Positions 6,812 through 14,685 of a DNA stretch of 21,178 nt are shown here, piece by piece (position 1 is the stretch's first letter; every line of letters starts with the position of its first letter). Source of the stretch: Ruminococcus sp. (GTDB taxonomy: Bacteria > Bacillota > Clostridia > Oscillospirales > Ruminococcaceae); the NCBI GenBank assembly GCA_023667165.1, contig JAMPAO010000043.1, forward strand, positions 1 to 21,178, read 5' to 3'. The notes under the pieces were generated by a model. The model worked only from the letters and a program-made list of their open reading frames with translations, was not told the DNA's origin and ran no database searches. Both the position numbers and the translations under genes were made by a program.

Positions 6812-8548
6812 TCAGTACTTTTTCAGCACATTCACAGCGTTTATCACTATTTCGGACGCACGCTCAAGGTTCTTGCCGAGCATTTCGGAATCCTTGCTGG
6901 ATTTAGCCATTTCCATTGCCTGCGCCACTGTTTCCCTGCCTACGTCTACCTGCGTACGGTAAATATCGTCAAGCTGGGCGGCGGCAAATTCCTCAAGGTT
7001 TGTATAACAGCTTTTCAGATCCTTGATGGTATTGTTGCGGATATCATCATAGTTTTCCAAGGCGGAGTCGATTATCTCCGACTGACGCTTTTTCTTAAGT
7101 ATATTGTGGAAAAACGGCATTGCCCCCGACGGAAAACCCATCTCCCTGTCTGCTCCCTGGGACGCCGCCGCCTTGACCTTATCCGCCACAAAGGTATTGA
7201 CGTTCACCGTTTCGCTGCAGGATATCCTTGCACCTGCAAGATTATCGATGCCCAACTTCCGCGAAAGCTCCGCGCCCATATCGTTTATGACGTCGTTCAG
7301 GCGGGACTGATGTATTTCAAGACATTTCCTGTACGCCTCGCCTACCTTATCCATAAGATAGGAGTAGAAATGTCTTTCCACGTCCTCATCGTCGGCAGCG
7401 GTACGGCAGGAAAGAATATCTTCTCTGAGCTTTGTGAAAAACTCATACATCCAATGCTCAGCTTCCTGCATCATCTCTGTGATGGACAGTATTATCTTCG
7501 GCTTCTGACCATCCAGAGCGGCGGCAAGAGTGGTACATTCCCGTTCGAAATCCACCGACAGCTTATCCAGATTTTCCCTGTCCATCTTCATCATATCGCT
7601 TATCATATTAAGACGGTTAAGGGTATCGGTCATCATCAGACGAAGCATGGAAAATACGCGATGGGTACGGATAGTATCCTTTTGAACGATTATTTCCCGC
7701 GAAAGGGCAAGTTCAAATTTAAGGAACTGGTTTTCGTAATAATCTTGAAAACCCTTTATATCGGGACGGTTAAGTCCGATCTTCCTGCGGTACTCGTCTA
7801 TACCGCTTATGCCGTATACCTCGGCGTTGGGGATTATCTGCGCGCATTTTTCCTGTATCCTGCCGATCACCCTGTCGATATCCTCCATGGAATTCATGGC
7901 GTCGATCATATTTACAAGCACAAAAACCTTGCTGAAATTCTGAGGAACGATATTTCCCGCAATAAAATACTGTTCCGACTCGGAAAACGGCGACAGAGCC
8001 GTTGCCACATATATGACCGCGTCGGCTTTTACAAGGAAATCCTTTACTTGATTGTCAAGATCGTCCAAGTCGCTCAGTCCAGGCGTATCGACTATCTGTA
8101 TCTCCTTGAGAATGGGCGCGTCGCTGCGCACGTCGATATAATCAAGCTCTCCGGGAAAGAAATCAAGAAGTCCCGCAAGCCTTTTTCTGCTCAGATCGTC
8201 CTGGGTAAGGGTAACTCTTTTGCCGTTTTTCAGCACCGCCTCCACGGACGGCGTTTCGCCGTAGGAAATACAGTTTACCGTAAACGTTTCGGGGGCGACG
8301 TTGACAGGTGCTATGGAGCGTCCCAGAATAGCGTTTATAATGGTGCTTTTACCGCGCTTAAAATCACCCACTACCATAAGAGAAAAAGGTTCGTCGATCT
8401 TTTTGCTTATAATATTATCCCACTTGGACATCCTTTCGACAGCCTCTTCGCCAAGTATTGCCGAAAGCTCCCGATCCTCCACCAGTCTTGAAAGCTCGCT
8501 GCGGACATATTCTATATCCGCTGCGGCGTTGTCGTAATTTTTTTCCAT
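6812..8548 (-). CDS. Dynamin-like GTPase B, without a hydrophobic segment
   Basis: The 578-residue protein has a dynamin-type GTPase domain: G1 GDFKRGKST at 61-69, a switch region around VNVAPETFT (82-90), G3 DTPG at 154-157 and a G4-like VNMID at 212-216, where the Lys of NKxD is replaced. The rest is predicted helical, as in dynamin stalks, with heptad-like segments. There is no strongly hydrophobic stretch, so it lacks the membrane-inserting paddle seen in its sister protein at 11610-9556. Bacterial dynamin-like proteins are often encoded in pairs that assemble heterotypically on membranes, which would fit here. AGGAGG lies 8 bases before the ATG. It is the last gene of the operon, 14 bases after the pseudo-M48 gene. 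Classification is secure; the cellular role (membrane repair, vesicle release, phage resistance) is unknown. Confidence 0.9.
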   Translation of the reverse strand: MEKNYDNAAADIEYVRSELSRLVEDRELSAILGEEAVERMSKWDNIISKKIDEPFSLMVVGDFKRGKSTIINAILGRSIAPVNVAPETFTVNCISYGETPSVEAVLKNGKRVTLTQDDLSRKRLAGLLDFFPGELDYIDVRSDAPILKEIQIVDTPGLSDLDDLDNQVKDFLVKADAVIYVATALSPFSESEQYFIAGNIVPQNFSKVFVLVNMIDAMNSMEDIDRVIGRIQEKCAQIIPNAEVYGISGIDEYRRKIGLNRPDIKGFQDYYENQFLKFELALSREIIVQKDTIRTHRVFSMLRLMMTDTLNRLNMISDMMKMDRENLDKLSVDFERECTTLAAALDGQKPKIILSITEMMQEAEHWMYEFFTKLREDILSCRTAADDEDVERHFYSYLMDKVGEAYRKCLEIHQSRLNDVINDMGAELSRKLGIDNLAGARISCSETVNVNTFVADKVKAAASQGADREMGFPSGAMPFFHNILKKKRQSEIIDSALENYDDIRNNTIKDLKSCYTNLEEFAAAQLDDIYRTQVDVGRETVAQAMEMAKSSKDSEMLGKNLERASEIVINAVNVLKKY

Positions 8549-8562
8549 CTGACCGTCCTCCT

Positions 8563-9540
8563 TTATGCAGAATGGCTGCTGTCGGCGTTGGCGATAATAT
8601 CGCAGCGTATCTCCAGCGCCTGTTTATTGCCGATATGCGTTTGAGGACGTTCAAGATCCGGTCTCCATATATACAGTATCTCGCAGCCGATAAATTCCAT
8701 TCCCGCTACTATGCGGCGTTCGTCCGCAGAATACTCCCCGCCCATTTTCAGATCGCGCACGGGAGTAATGTGAAGCGTTTCATAATGCTTTGTGATACCG
8801 TCAATGTCTATATCCCTGTTTACGTTTCCGAAAGAATCCGGAATGCCCTTTTTTCTGACCGAGGCAAATATTTCACAAAAAGAAGCCGGATCGTCAAGGC
8901 AGATTATACCCGCTCTGTCGGCGGTTATATCGCCGGAAATAAGCCATTTGTTAAGACTGTAGTTAAGCTCTCTGATATTGCTTTTAACGTTGTCCCCGTT
9001 TGTGCCGGAAACATCTCCCCTGCTTATTCCGGGATATGTAAAGGCGTAATTGAACGCGGAATGCCTGTTTTGTATACGTCCGCATTCGCAGCCCATAAGG
9101 TAGCACAGCTCATCCTCGGTAAAACCCTCGGCGATATCCGCCGTCATAACGATACACGGCTCGATCCCCTCTCCCGCCATCGACATGATCTCCGGCGTTT
9201 CCCCCGCTTTGCGCACAAGTATTACCGGAATGCTTATCTGAAGCCTTTCACTGCACTTCTTCGCCGCCTCGTAAGCCTTGGAATACTGCATTGAATTGGC
9301 GCTGTCGCTGCTTTGGAAATATCTTTTGAAGCGGTTGGGGATATCGGTGCTGACTATCGCCTTATACAGCCTTGACCAGCCGGAAAATCCGCCGATCTTC
9401 TGCCTCATGGCGAAATCCGCGTCGAAAGCATAGTCCAGTGTTCCGCCCACAACGTGCTCCTGATACGATCTTGTTCTTTCCACAAGATAATCATTGAAGG
9501 ATGTATTTATCTCCATAAGCGGATTATATGAATCTGTCAT
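8563..9540 (-). CDS. M48-metallopeptidase-like protein with a degenerate zinc site
   Basis: The 325-residue soluble protein has the order of landmarks of cytosolic M48 (Ste24/HtpX-like) peptidases. FTEDELCYLMGCECGRIQNRH (140-160) aligns with the helix that normally carries HExxH, and ISGDITADRAGII (201-213) with the helix carrying the third zinc ligand in E-x3-D-R. Here the HExxH is C151-E-C-G-R155: both histidines are lost while the Glu is kept. The third ligand position is Asp204 instead of Glu. The C-terminal part keeps a THxxPVRxxxL-like segment (HITPVRDL). Zinc-dependent peptidase activity is therefore unlikely, and the protein is best read as a pseudo-protease or adaptor. It lies between two dynamin-like GTPase genes with gaps of 15 and 14 bases, so it is surely co-transcribed. 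CGGAGG lies 6 bases before the ATG. Confidence 0.75.
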   Translation of the reverse strand: MTDSYNPLMEINTSFNDYLVERTRSYQEHVVGGTLDYAFDADFAMRQKIGGFSGWSRLYKAIVSTDIPNRFKRYFQSSDSANSMQYSKAYEAAKKCSERLQISIPVILVRKAGETPEIMSMAGEGIEPCIVMTADIAEGFTEDELCYLMGCECGRIQNRHSAFNYAFTYPGISRGDVSGTNGDNVKSNIRELNYSLNKWLISGDITADRAGIICLDDPASFCEIFASVRKKGIPDSFGNVNRDIDIDGITKHYETLHITPVRDLKMGGEYSADERRIVAGMEFIGCEILYIWRPDLERPQTHIGNKQALEIRCDIIANADSSHSA

Positions 9541-9555
9541 ATGAAACCTCCGAAA

Positions 9556-11610
9556 TTATTCATCGTCCGACAAAATCTCTGTAAGAGTTTTGTGGAGATT
9601 GTATGTTTCCGCAAGCATTCCGCCTACGTTCTCTGCAATGCCTTGAAGTCTGATCTTTTCATTGTCCGACATAGTTTTCTTCTGCTGCTTCGTTTCATTG
9701 AGATTGTCGAGGGTACGCTGGGTATCCTGAAGAATGATCTCGGTTTCCTGCTCGATCTGATTTTTAAGTCCCGCAAAGGAATTGTATACCTGCTGACGTA
9801 CGGATTCGGTAAAGTCCGAATTGATCTTCATTTCATGGAACTGCTTTTTTGCGGCGGTCTTGAAGCTCGATTTGAATTTATCTATCCGCTCCTGAACAAG
9901 GAATTTATCCACCGCGAATTTTCCCGTGAACGTTCCCGCAAAACCCGCGAGAGCCATTATGCAAAGTCCCGCAGGAGTAAGAAACGCTCCGCCCACCACG
10001 GTAGTCACAAGCAGGAACGACGTGGCAAGCCATGTTGTAAGACCCGTAAGTCCGCCCAGAAGCGCTCCCTTTACGCCCGCCTCTCTGAAGCCGATAAACA
10101 GACCGCCTATGCCTCCCGTGCCGATAACGGAGCCGATAATGCTGTCCACCGCTCCTCCGCTGCGGTTATGCTTGCCCTGAACGTAGAACATTTCCTGGAT
10201 ACGGTTGAGGGATTCAAAAAACTCGTCCTGGAACGACTGCAAACGCACCGCTTCCTCCGACAGACCCACGTTGATATCGTTCTGTATCTGCTCGCAGATA
10301 AGCTGAGCCTTGTTTTCTATATTTTCCTTGATCTTCTGCGTCAGCTTTTCGTAAACGATCTTCAGCTTTTCACGCTTGAGATCCTCTCCCGCCATCTGAT
10401 AATCGTCTATTACCTGCATCGCCGTTTCGTCTATCTTCACCCAATACTCGTCGAGAATCGGCTGGAGCTGCTCGAACACCTTATTGGCGGCATTGTTTAT
10501 GCGCACGAATTCCTCGCGCTTTTTCGTGCGTATCTCCTCGATCTCCTCTATGGCAAGCTGATATTTTTCCATAAACTCGTCGGTTTCCATTACAAGTGCG
10601 TTTTCGTGGATAACAATGGAATTGATTATCTCCGAACCGGAGCTTATGATCTTATTTGCCAGTATCTGGAGGGTTATCGAACCTCTCTCCTTGGTAAGCA
10701 TTGTTTCGAGAACGCTTTCAAACTTGGGGAAATTGCTCTCCTCCAGCATTGCGGCGTCGCCCGATTCCTTTGCCATAAGAGCTTTTTTCGCGTAAACTCC
10801 TATGACCTTAGGCTTTCCGATCTTGCGCTTATACACCGCAAATTCCTTTGAATTCTCACCCATGACCTTCTGCGCCTTATCCATTACATAGCTGCAAATG
10901 CGCCGCTCCACCGTTTCGACTATCCTGTCCTCGTCCTCCTTGGAGAAGGTGCCGAAGCAGTTTACGGCGAAGATGATACGTCCCAGATCGCTGGTAAGCA
11001 TTTTATTTTCCAAAAATTCCTTTTCAAACTGAGAAAAGGGCGAATTTGCGCTGATAACAAACACCGCCGCGTCTATCTCCGGCAGAATGGACATGGTCAC
11101 TCTCGTCATCTGCTCGTCGTCGTTAAGACCGGGGGTATCAATGATATCGACATGGTTTTTACAGAAATCCGTATCGTAATAAACCGTTGCTTCTTTAACG
11201 GTTTCCGCTTTTTTCTCCGATTCATAGGACAGCTTTGTAACATAATCCGCCAGATGATCTATTTCAACGCGTTCCTCCGTGCCGTCCTTATATTCTACGA
11301 CCACATAAGGTTCCTTGCTGTATGTAACTCTGTTAAGGGTAGCCGTGGCAGGCAGAACGTCTGCGGGAAGCACCTCCTGACCCAAAATTGCATTGATAAG
11401 CGTGCTTTTTCCCCGTTTGAACTCGCCGACTATGGCGACCTCAAAATGGTCGCCCGCGTTCTTTTCGAGAACGTCGCCTATAGACTTGGCAGTATTGTCC
11501 AGATCGAGCGACGCGGCATATCCTTTCAGCTCTTCAAGGGCTTCCGTCAGATCGTTGACCGTTTCACGGAAAGAGGCATAGCTTGCGAAATCATAAGTCT
11601 GCTGTTCCAT
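9556..11610 (-). CDS. Dynamin-like GTPase A, with a glycine-rich hydrophobic segment
   Basis: The 684-residue protein starts with a short helical region, then a dynamin GTPase domain: G1 GEFKRGKST at 62-70, PATATLNR around the G2 threonine (87-94), G3 DTPG at 158-161, and AVNCFG at 215-220 at the G4 position, which lacks the usual K and D. Long helices with coiled-coil character (about 345-480) form the expected stalk. Residues 486-568 are glycine-rich and strongly hydrophobic, the likely membrane-inserting paddle or hairpin, and a second helical arm follows to the end. This is the layout of bacterial dynamin-like proteins such as cyanobacterial BDLP. It is first in a three-gene operon with a pseudo-M48 protein and a second dynamin-like GTPase. 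AGGAGG lies 7 bases before the ATG and a strong promoter sits about 110 bases upstream. Confidence 0.92.
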   Translation of the reverse strand: MEQQTYDFASYASFRETVNDLTEALEELKGYAASLDLDNTAKSIGDVLEKNAGDHFEVAIVGEFKRGKSTLINAILGQEVLPADVLPATATLNRVTYSKEPYVVVEYKDGTEERVEIDHLADYVTKLSYESEKKAETVKEATVYYDTDFCKNHVDIIDTPGLNDDEQMTRVTMSILPEIDAAVFVISANSPFSQFEKEFLENKMLTSDLGRIIFAVNCFGTFSKEDEDRIVETVERRICSYVMDKAQKVMGENSKEFAVYKRKIGKPKVIGVYAKKALMAKESGDAAMLEESNFPKFESVLETMLTKERGSITLQILANKIISSGSEIINSIVIHENALVMETDEFMEKYQLAIEEIEEIRTKKREEFVRINNAANKVFEQLQPILDEYWVKIDETAMQVIDDYQMAGEDLKREKLKIVYEKLTQKIKENIENKAQLICEQIQNDINVGLSEEAVRLQSFQDEFFESLNRIQEMFYVQGKHNRSGGAVDSIIGSVIGTGGIGGLFIGFREAGVKGALLGGLTGLTTWLATSFLLVTTVVGGAFLTPAGLCIMALAGFAGTFTGKFAVDKFLVQERIDKFKSSFKTAAKKQFHEMKINSDFTESVRQQVYNSFAGLKNQIEQETEIILQDTQRTLDNLNETKQQKKTMSDNEKIRLQGIAENVGGMLAETYNLHKTLTEILSDDE

Positions 11611-11723
11611 TTATTTACCTCCTGTAATTATTCTTTATATATGCATAGGCGGCATTATGCTCTTTTTGCCGCTCCTGTTATCCTAATGTTAAAAAAATTG
11701 GTTACACTCCATAATATAATTTT

Positions 11724-11753
11724 ATTATATCATACTTTTATGTACAAAGTCAA
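11724..11753 (-). promoter_or_regulatory. Promoter of the dynamin-like operon
   Basis: Minus-strand TTGACT (11753-11748), 18 bases, TATAAT (11729-11724) with an extended -10 TG. The predicted leader is about 107 nt and contains a weak GCGGC/GCCGC inverted repeat; no known riboswitch was recognised in it. Confidence 0.65.
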
Positions 11754-11974
11754 TGAATGAACACTCACGCGGCATACAAATCTCACAATAATTTTTGGCA
11801 ATTTAGCACAAAATTCACATTTTTTAAAACTCCGTTTTCAACAAGCAGATACGCCCGCTGATGAGTGATGCGACGGACATCTCTCCGATGTTATATTTCT
11901 GTTTATTACGGCATACAACATGACCGCCTGCAAAAAATCACAAACGGTCAATAATATACGCATATTGCAAATGA
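11754..11974. other. Intergenic stretch between galT and the dynamin-like operon
   Basis: No credible gene is present; the longest minus-strand frame from an ATG is about 27 codons without a convincing ribosome binding site. TGACCG (11921-11926) and CGGTCA (11944-11949) could pair around an 18-base loop but lack the tract expected of a terminator. Positions 11875-11896 match 5895-5916 at 19 of 22 bases. The stretch may hold an intergenic repeat or the galT 3' end. Confidence 0.4.
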
Positions 11975-13471
11975 TTATCCGCTTATTGCGGAAACAAACC
12001 TGTCGAATGCAGCCGATCCTTCGGGAGTACGCTTGTAAACTCCGGCGTGTTCAAGCACCCGGGCAAAGACCTTTCCTATCTCTTCTCTGATAACGCTGCC
12101 GGCGTTGTCCGCAGTTATTTCCCGTCTTGCGGCGAACTCCTCCGCCCAGTCGGCGTGCTTTTCGAGAACGCTGTCCTCCCTTACCGCCTTAACGCCCTTG
12201 TTCACAAGAGTATCGGCAAGGAGCTGCATTTCTCCCTTAAGTCTTGCGGGAAGCACAGCCAGACCCATTACCTCGATAAGTCCTATATTTTCCTTCTTGA
12301 TGTGGTGAAGCTCGCTGTGAGGATGGTACACTCCCAAGGGATGCTCCTCGGTGGTGATATTATTGCGCAGGACAAGGTCAAGCTCATATTCGCCGCCGTT
12401 TTTTCGCGCAATGGGAGTAATGGTGTTATGAGGCTCGCCGTCGGTTTCGGCAAATATGAACGCCGCTTCGTCGGTATATCCCCGCCACTTGGTAAGGATA
12501 ATGTCCGCAAGGTCGGTGAGCCTTTGAGGATCTTCGCCTTTGAGCCTGATAACGGACATAGGCCATTTTACTCTGCCCGCTTTTACGTCCTCAAAGCCTT
12601 TTATTGTATATTCCTTTTCTATCTCCGCCTTAGCCATGGCGAAAGTATAGTTGCCCCCTTGAAAATGCTCGTGGCTGAGTATGGAGCCACCCACTATGGG
12701 CAGATCGGCGTTGGAGCCGATAAAATAATGAGGGAACTGTCTTACAAAATCAAATAGCTTGGAAAACGCCTTTTTGTCTATCACCATGGGCGTATGCTCG
12801 GTATTGAAAAGTATGCAGTGCTCGTTATAGTAAACATAGGGCGAATACTGGAAACCCCAGCTCTCGCCGCATATATTCACGGGAATAATGCGGTGGTTCT
12901 GCCTCGCGGGATGATTTACCCTGCCTGCATAGCCTACGTTCTCGGGGCAAAGCAGGCATTTGGGATAACCGCTCTGTTTGGCGTTTTTTGCGGCGGCGAT
13001 AGCCTTGGGATCCTTTTCGGGTTTGGACAGATTTATTGTGATATCAAGCTCTCCGTACTCGGTATCGGCTTTCCATCTTATATCCTTAGCGATACGGTAA
13101 CGGCGGATATAGTCGGTATCGCAGCTCATTTTATAGTAATTGTCCGTTGCGGTAAGGGGCGACAGGGCATAGTCCGACTTGAATTTTCCTATGACCTCCG
13201 AGGGGCGGGGGGTAAGACACGCCATGAGCCTTGTATCAAAAAGATCTCTGTAGACGACGCTGTCCTCGACGATCCCCTTTTGTACGGCATAGTCCAGAAT
13301 ATTTTTAAGTATTTCCTCAAGCTCCGTGTTAGGAACGCTGTCCGGCTCTTCATAATCATCCAGCTCCAGCAGGCTCAAAACGGAATTGACGGCGAAAATA
13401 CGGTCGTCGTCAGTTATAAGACCCGTATCAAGACCGTATTTGGCAAGTGCGGCAATATATGCATTTATCAT
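11975..13471 (-). CDS. galT: UTP/UDP-glucose-hexose-1-phosphate uridylyltransferase, class II GalT
   Basis: The enzyme moves UMP between UDP-glucose and galactose-1-phosphate in the Leloir pathway. The 498-residue length and sequence fit the class II (Firmicute-type) GalT rather than the shorter class I enzyme. Visible landmarks are SGYPKCLLCPENVGYAGR (167-184, with C172-x2-C175), GGSILSHEHFQGG (261-273) carrying the catalytic histidine motif, and, further on, the segment HPLGVYHPHSELHHIKKEN. The ATG has AAAGGG about 12 bases upstream, a somewhat long spacing. It is monocistronic with its own consensus promoter, divergent from a PadR gene. No galK or galE is in the window. The downstream 364-base gap separates it from the dynamin-like operon. 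Confidence 0.95.
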   Translation of the reverse strand: MINAYIAALAKYGLDTGLITDDDRIFAVNSVLSLLELDDYEEPDSVPNTELEEILKNILDYAVQKGIVEDSVVYRDLFDTRLMACLTPRPSEVIGKFKSDYALSPLTATDNYYKMSCDTDYIRRYRIAKDIRWKADTEYGELDITINLSKPEKDPKAIAAAKNAKQSGYPKCLLCPENVGYAGRVNHPARQNHRIIPVNICGESWGFQYSPYVYYNEHCILFNTEHTPMVIDKKAFSKLFDFVRQFPHYFIGSNADLPIVGGSILSHEHFQGGNYTFAMAKAEIEKEYTIKGFEDVKAGRVKWPMSVIRLKGEDPQRLTDLADIILTKWRGYTDEAAFIFAETDGEPHNTITPIARKNGGEYELDLVLRNNITTEEHPLGVYHPHSELHHIKKENIGLIEVMGLAVLPARLKGEMQLLADTLVNKGVKAVREDSVLEKHADWAEEFAARREITADNAGSVIREEIGKVFARVLEHAGVYKRTPEGSAAFDRFVSAISG

Positions 13472-13507
13472 AAGCTCAAACCCTTTCCGAGTAATATCGT
13501 TTGTTTG

Positions 13508-13537
13508 ATTATACCATATTTACCCCGTATATGTCAA
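13508..13537 (-). promoter_or_regulatory. Promoter of galT
   Basis: Minus-strand TTGACA (13537-13532), 18 bases, TATAAT (13513-13508), with TGG just before the -10 (extended -10). It lies back to back with the PadR promoter, the -35 boxes being 38 bases apart. Confidence 0.7.
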
Positions 13538-13575
13538 TGGATTTATTATAAAATAACGAAAAAAATCGTATTCAC

Positions 13576-13604
13576 TTGACAAGTATTACGTTTAGTGATA
13601 TATT
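13576..13604 (+). promoter_or_regulatory. Promoter of the PadR-DUF2812 operon
   Basis: TTGACA (13576-13581), 17 bases, TATATT (13599-13604), giving a start near 13611 and a leader of about 30 nt. The spacer holds the left arm of a perfect inverted repeat. Confidence 0.7.
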
Positions 13605-13627
13605 TGATATTACAGTAAACGTAATAC
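13583..13627 (+). promoter_or_regulatory. Probable PadR operator: perfect 12-bp inverted repeat
   Basis: GTATTACGTTTA (13583-13594) and TAAACGTAATAC (13616-13627) are perfect reverse complements separated by 21 bases. An additional inner near-repeat, GTGATAT/ATATTAC, lies in between. The left arm fills the -35/-10 spacer; the right arm ends one base before the Shine-Dalgarno AGGAG (13628-13632). A dimer bound here would block RNA polymerase, so autorepression by the adjacent PadR protein is likely. Confidence 0.65.
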
Positions 13628-13640
13628 AGGAGATGATATA

Positions 13641-13967
13641 TTGAGAGAAAATGCAAAAAGCGGCGCGCTCACCGAAGTGACCTTTCAGATACTGCTGGCA
13701 GTATATTCTCCCCTGCACGGGTACGGTATAATGCAGCTTATCGAGGAGCGGACGGGCGGACGGCTGATATTGGGGGCGGGATCTCTTTACGGCGCACTGA
13801 ACACCCTTTGCGCCAAGGAATGGATCAAACCGTCGGAAAGCGGCGAAAAGAGAGAGTATATAATAACGGAAAAGGGAAAAGCGGCGGCGGAAAAGGAGCT
13901 TGAACGGCTCAAAGGTCTTGTGCAGACGGCGGAAAAAATAATAGGAGGATATGATAATGGCAGATAA
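13641..13967 (+). CDS. PadR-family transcriptional regulator
   Basis: The 108-residue protein is a small PadR winged-helix repressor. It shows the family pattern LLAVYSPLHGYGIMQLIEER, then LGAGSLYGALNTLCAKEWI and the wing EKREYIITEKGKAAAEKE, followed by a C-terminal dimerisation helix. The start is TTG at 13641, chosen because AGGAG lies 8 bases upstream and the earlier ATG (13634) is out of frame and soon stops. Its end overlaps the next gene by 11 bases, the typical pairing of a PadR repressor with a membrane protein it controls. The perfect inverted repeat in its promoter suggests autoregulation. Confidence 0.9.
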   Translation: MRENAKSGALTEVTFQILLAVYSPLHGYGIMQLIEERTGGRLILGAGSLYGALNTLCAKEWIKPSESGEKREYIITEKGKAAAEKELERLKGLVQTAEKIIGGYDNGR

Positions 13968-14577
13968 AAAAGTATACAGATATTTTTGGATATTCATGAA
14001 AAAGCAGGAAAACTGGCTCAACAGTATGGCAAAAAGCGGCTTAAGACTGGTAAAGACAGGTATGCTTTCCTATGAGTTTGACCGCTGCGGAGAGGGCGAA
14101 TATGAGTACCGCATAGACTTTGCGGCGCACCTTTCCGAGGCAGATCTCAATGATTATGCGGATTTTCTCGAAAGTATGGGATACGTCGTTTTTCACAAGA
14201 ATGTAAACCTGAATTACGCCGTGGGAAAGGTGACGGTCCGTCCCTACGGAAAGGGCAGGGGCAAAATAGCCACCTCTGGCGGCACTATCAACAAGGAGCT
14301 TCTGATAATAGAAAAGAAGTCGGACGGCACGCCCTTTGAGCTTAGAACGACCAACTCCGATAAAGCGGATTACATGGCTCTTGCAAGCAAAGCATGGCTG
14401 TGGTGGGCGGGATATTTTCTTGCATTCTTTGTTTTTTGGCTGATAATATTCGGAAAACGCGGACTTGTATTCTCTGCTGTATTCCTTTGTCTTGGGATAA
14501 TTCAGCTTATACCCGCGGCAGTATTCGGAAATGCGGCAAGAAAATACAGGCAAATGTCTGAAATAAGCGAAGAATAG
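13957..14577 (+). CDS. DUF2812 family membrane protein
   Basis: The 206-residue protein has an N-terminal soluble region starting MADKKVYRYFWIF and continuing KKQENWLNSMAKSGLRLV, which matches the DUF2812 domain (a family of unknown function usually encoded beside PadR regulators). Two hydrophobic helices lie near the C-terminus, roughly residues 147-167 and 171-192, ending with a short charged tail. The ATG at 13957 is preferred because AGGAGG (13943-13948) lies 8 bases before it; the ATG at 13951 is only 2 bases away from it. Translation is coupled to the PadR gene by overlap. The likely role is envelope-related and induced when PadR is released, by analogy only. Confidence 0.82.
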   Translation: MADKKVYRYFWIFMKKQENWLNSMAKSGLRLVKTGMLSYEFDRCGEGEYEYRIDFAAHLSEADLNDYADFLESMGYVVFHKNVNLNYAVGKVTVRPYGKGRGKIATSGGTINKELLIIEKKSDGTPFELRTTNSDKADYMALASKAWLWWAGYFLAFFVFWLIIFGKRGLVFSAVFLCLGIIQLIPAAVFGNAARKYRQMSEISEE

Positions 14578-14585
14578 TTAAAAGC

Positions 14586-14625
14586 AAGCAGCGGGAGGCA
14601 GATCAGCCTCCCGCTGCTTTGTTTT
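14586..14625. terminator. Strong bidirectional rho-independent terminator
   Basis: AAGCAGCGGGAGGC (14586-14599) and GCCTCCCGCTGCTT (14606-14619) form a perfect 14-bp GC-rich stem with a 6-base loop. The plus strand continues TGTTTTA and the minus strand GCTTTTAA. It ends the PadR-DUF2812 operon and can also end the minus-strand activase operon whose last stop is at 14686. Confidence 0.9.
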
Positions 14626-14685
14626 AGGGCGCGTACCGGCACTGTACGGAATACGGTACGGCCGATATGACGGAAAATACCGCTG

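Noticed and set aside
6740..8491. 583-codon open frame on the plus strand opposite dynamin-like GTPase B
   Set aside because: The minus-strand frame has GTPase motifs, a ribosome binding site and operon context; the plus-strand product has no recognisable motif and is a by-product of codon bias.
9541..10851. 436-codon open frame on the plus strand opposite dynamin-like GTPase A
   Set aside because: It is antisense to a well-supported gene and its product is low-complexity Arg/Leu/His-rich without a credible start site.
11841..11900. CTGATGA in the plus strand, reminiscent of a hammerhead ribozyme core
   Set aside because: No GAAA partner core or flanking stems of the right geometry follow; the match is only seven bases.
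11822..11902. A 27-codon minus-strand frame starting near 11911 in the galT-dynamin gap
   Set aside because: The ribosome binding site is weak and the peptide has no membrane or other signature; the DNA looks more like part of an intergenic repeat.
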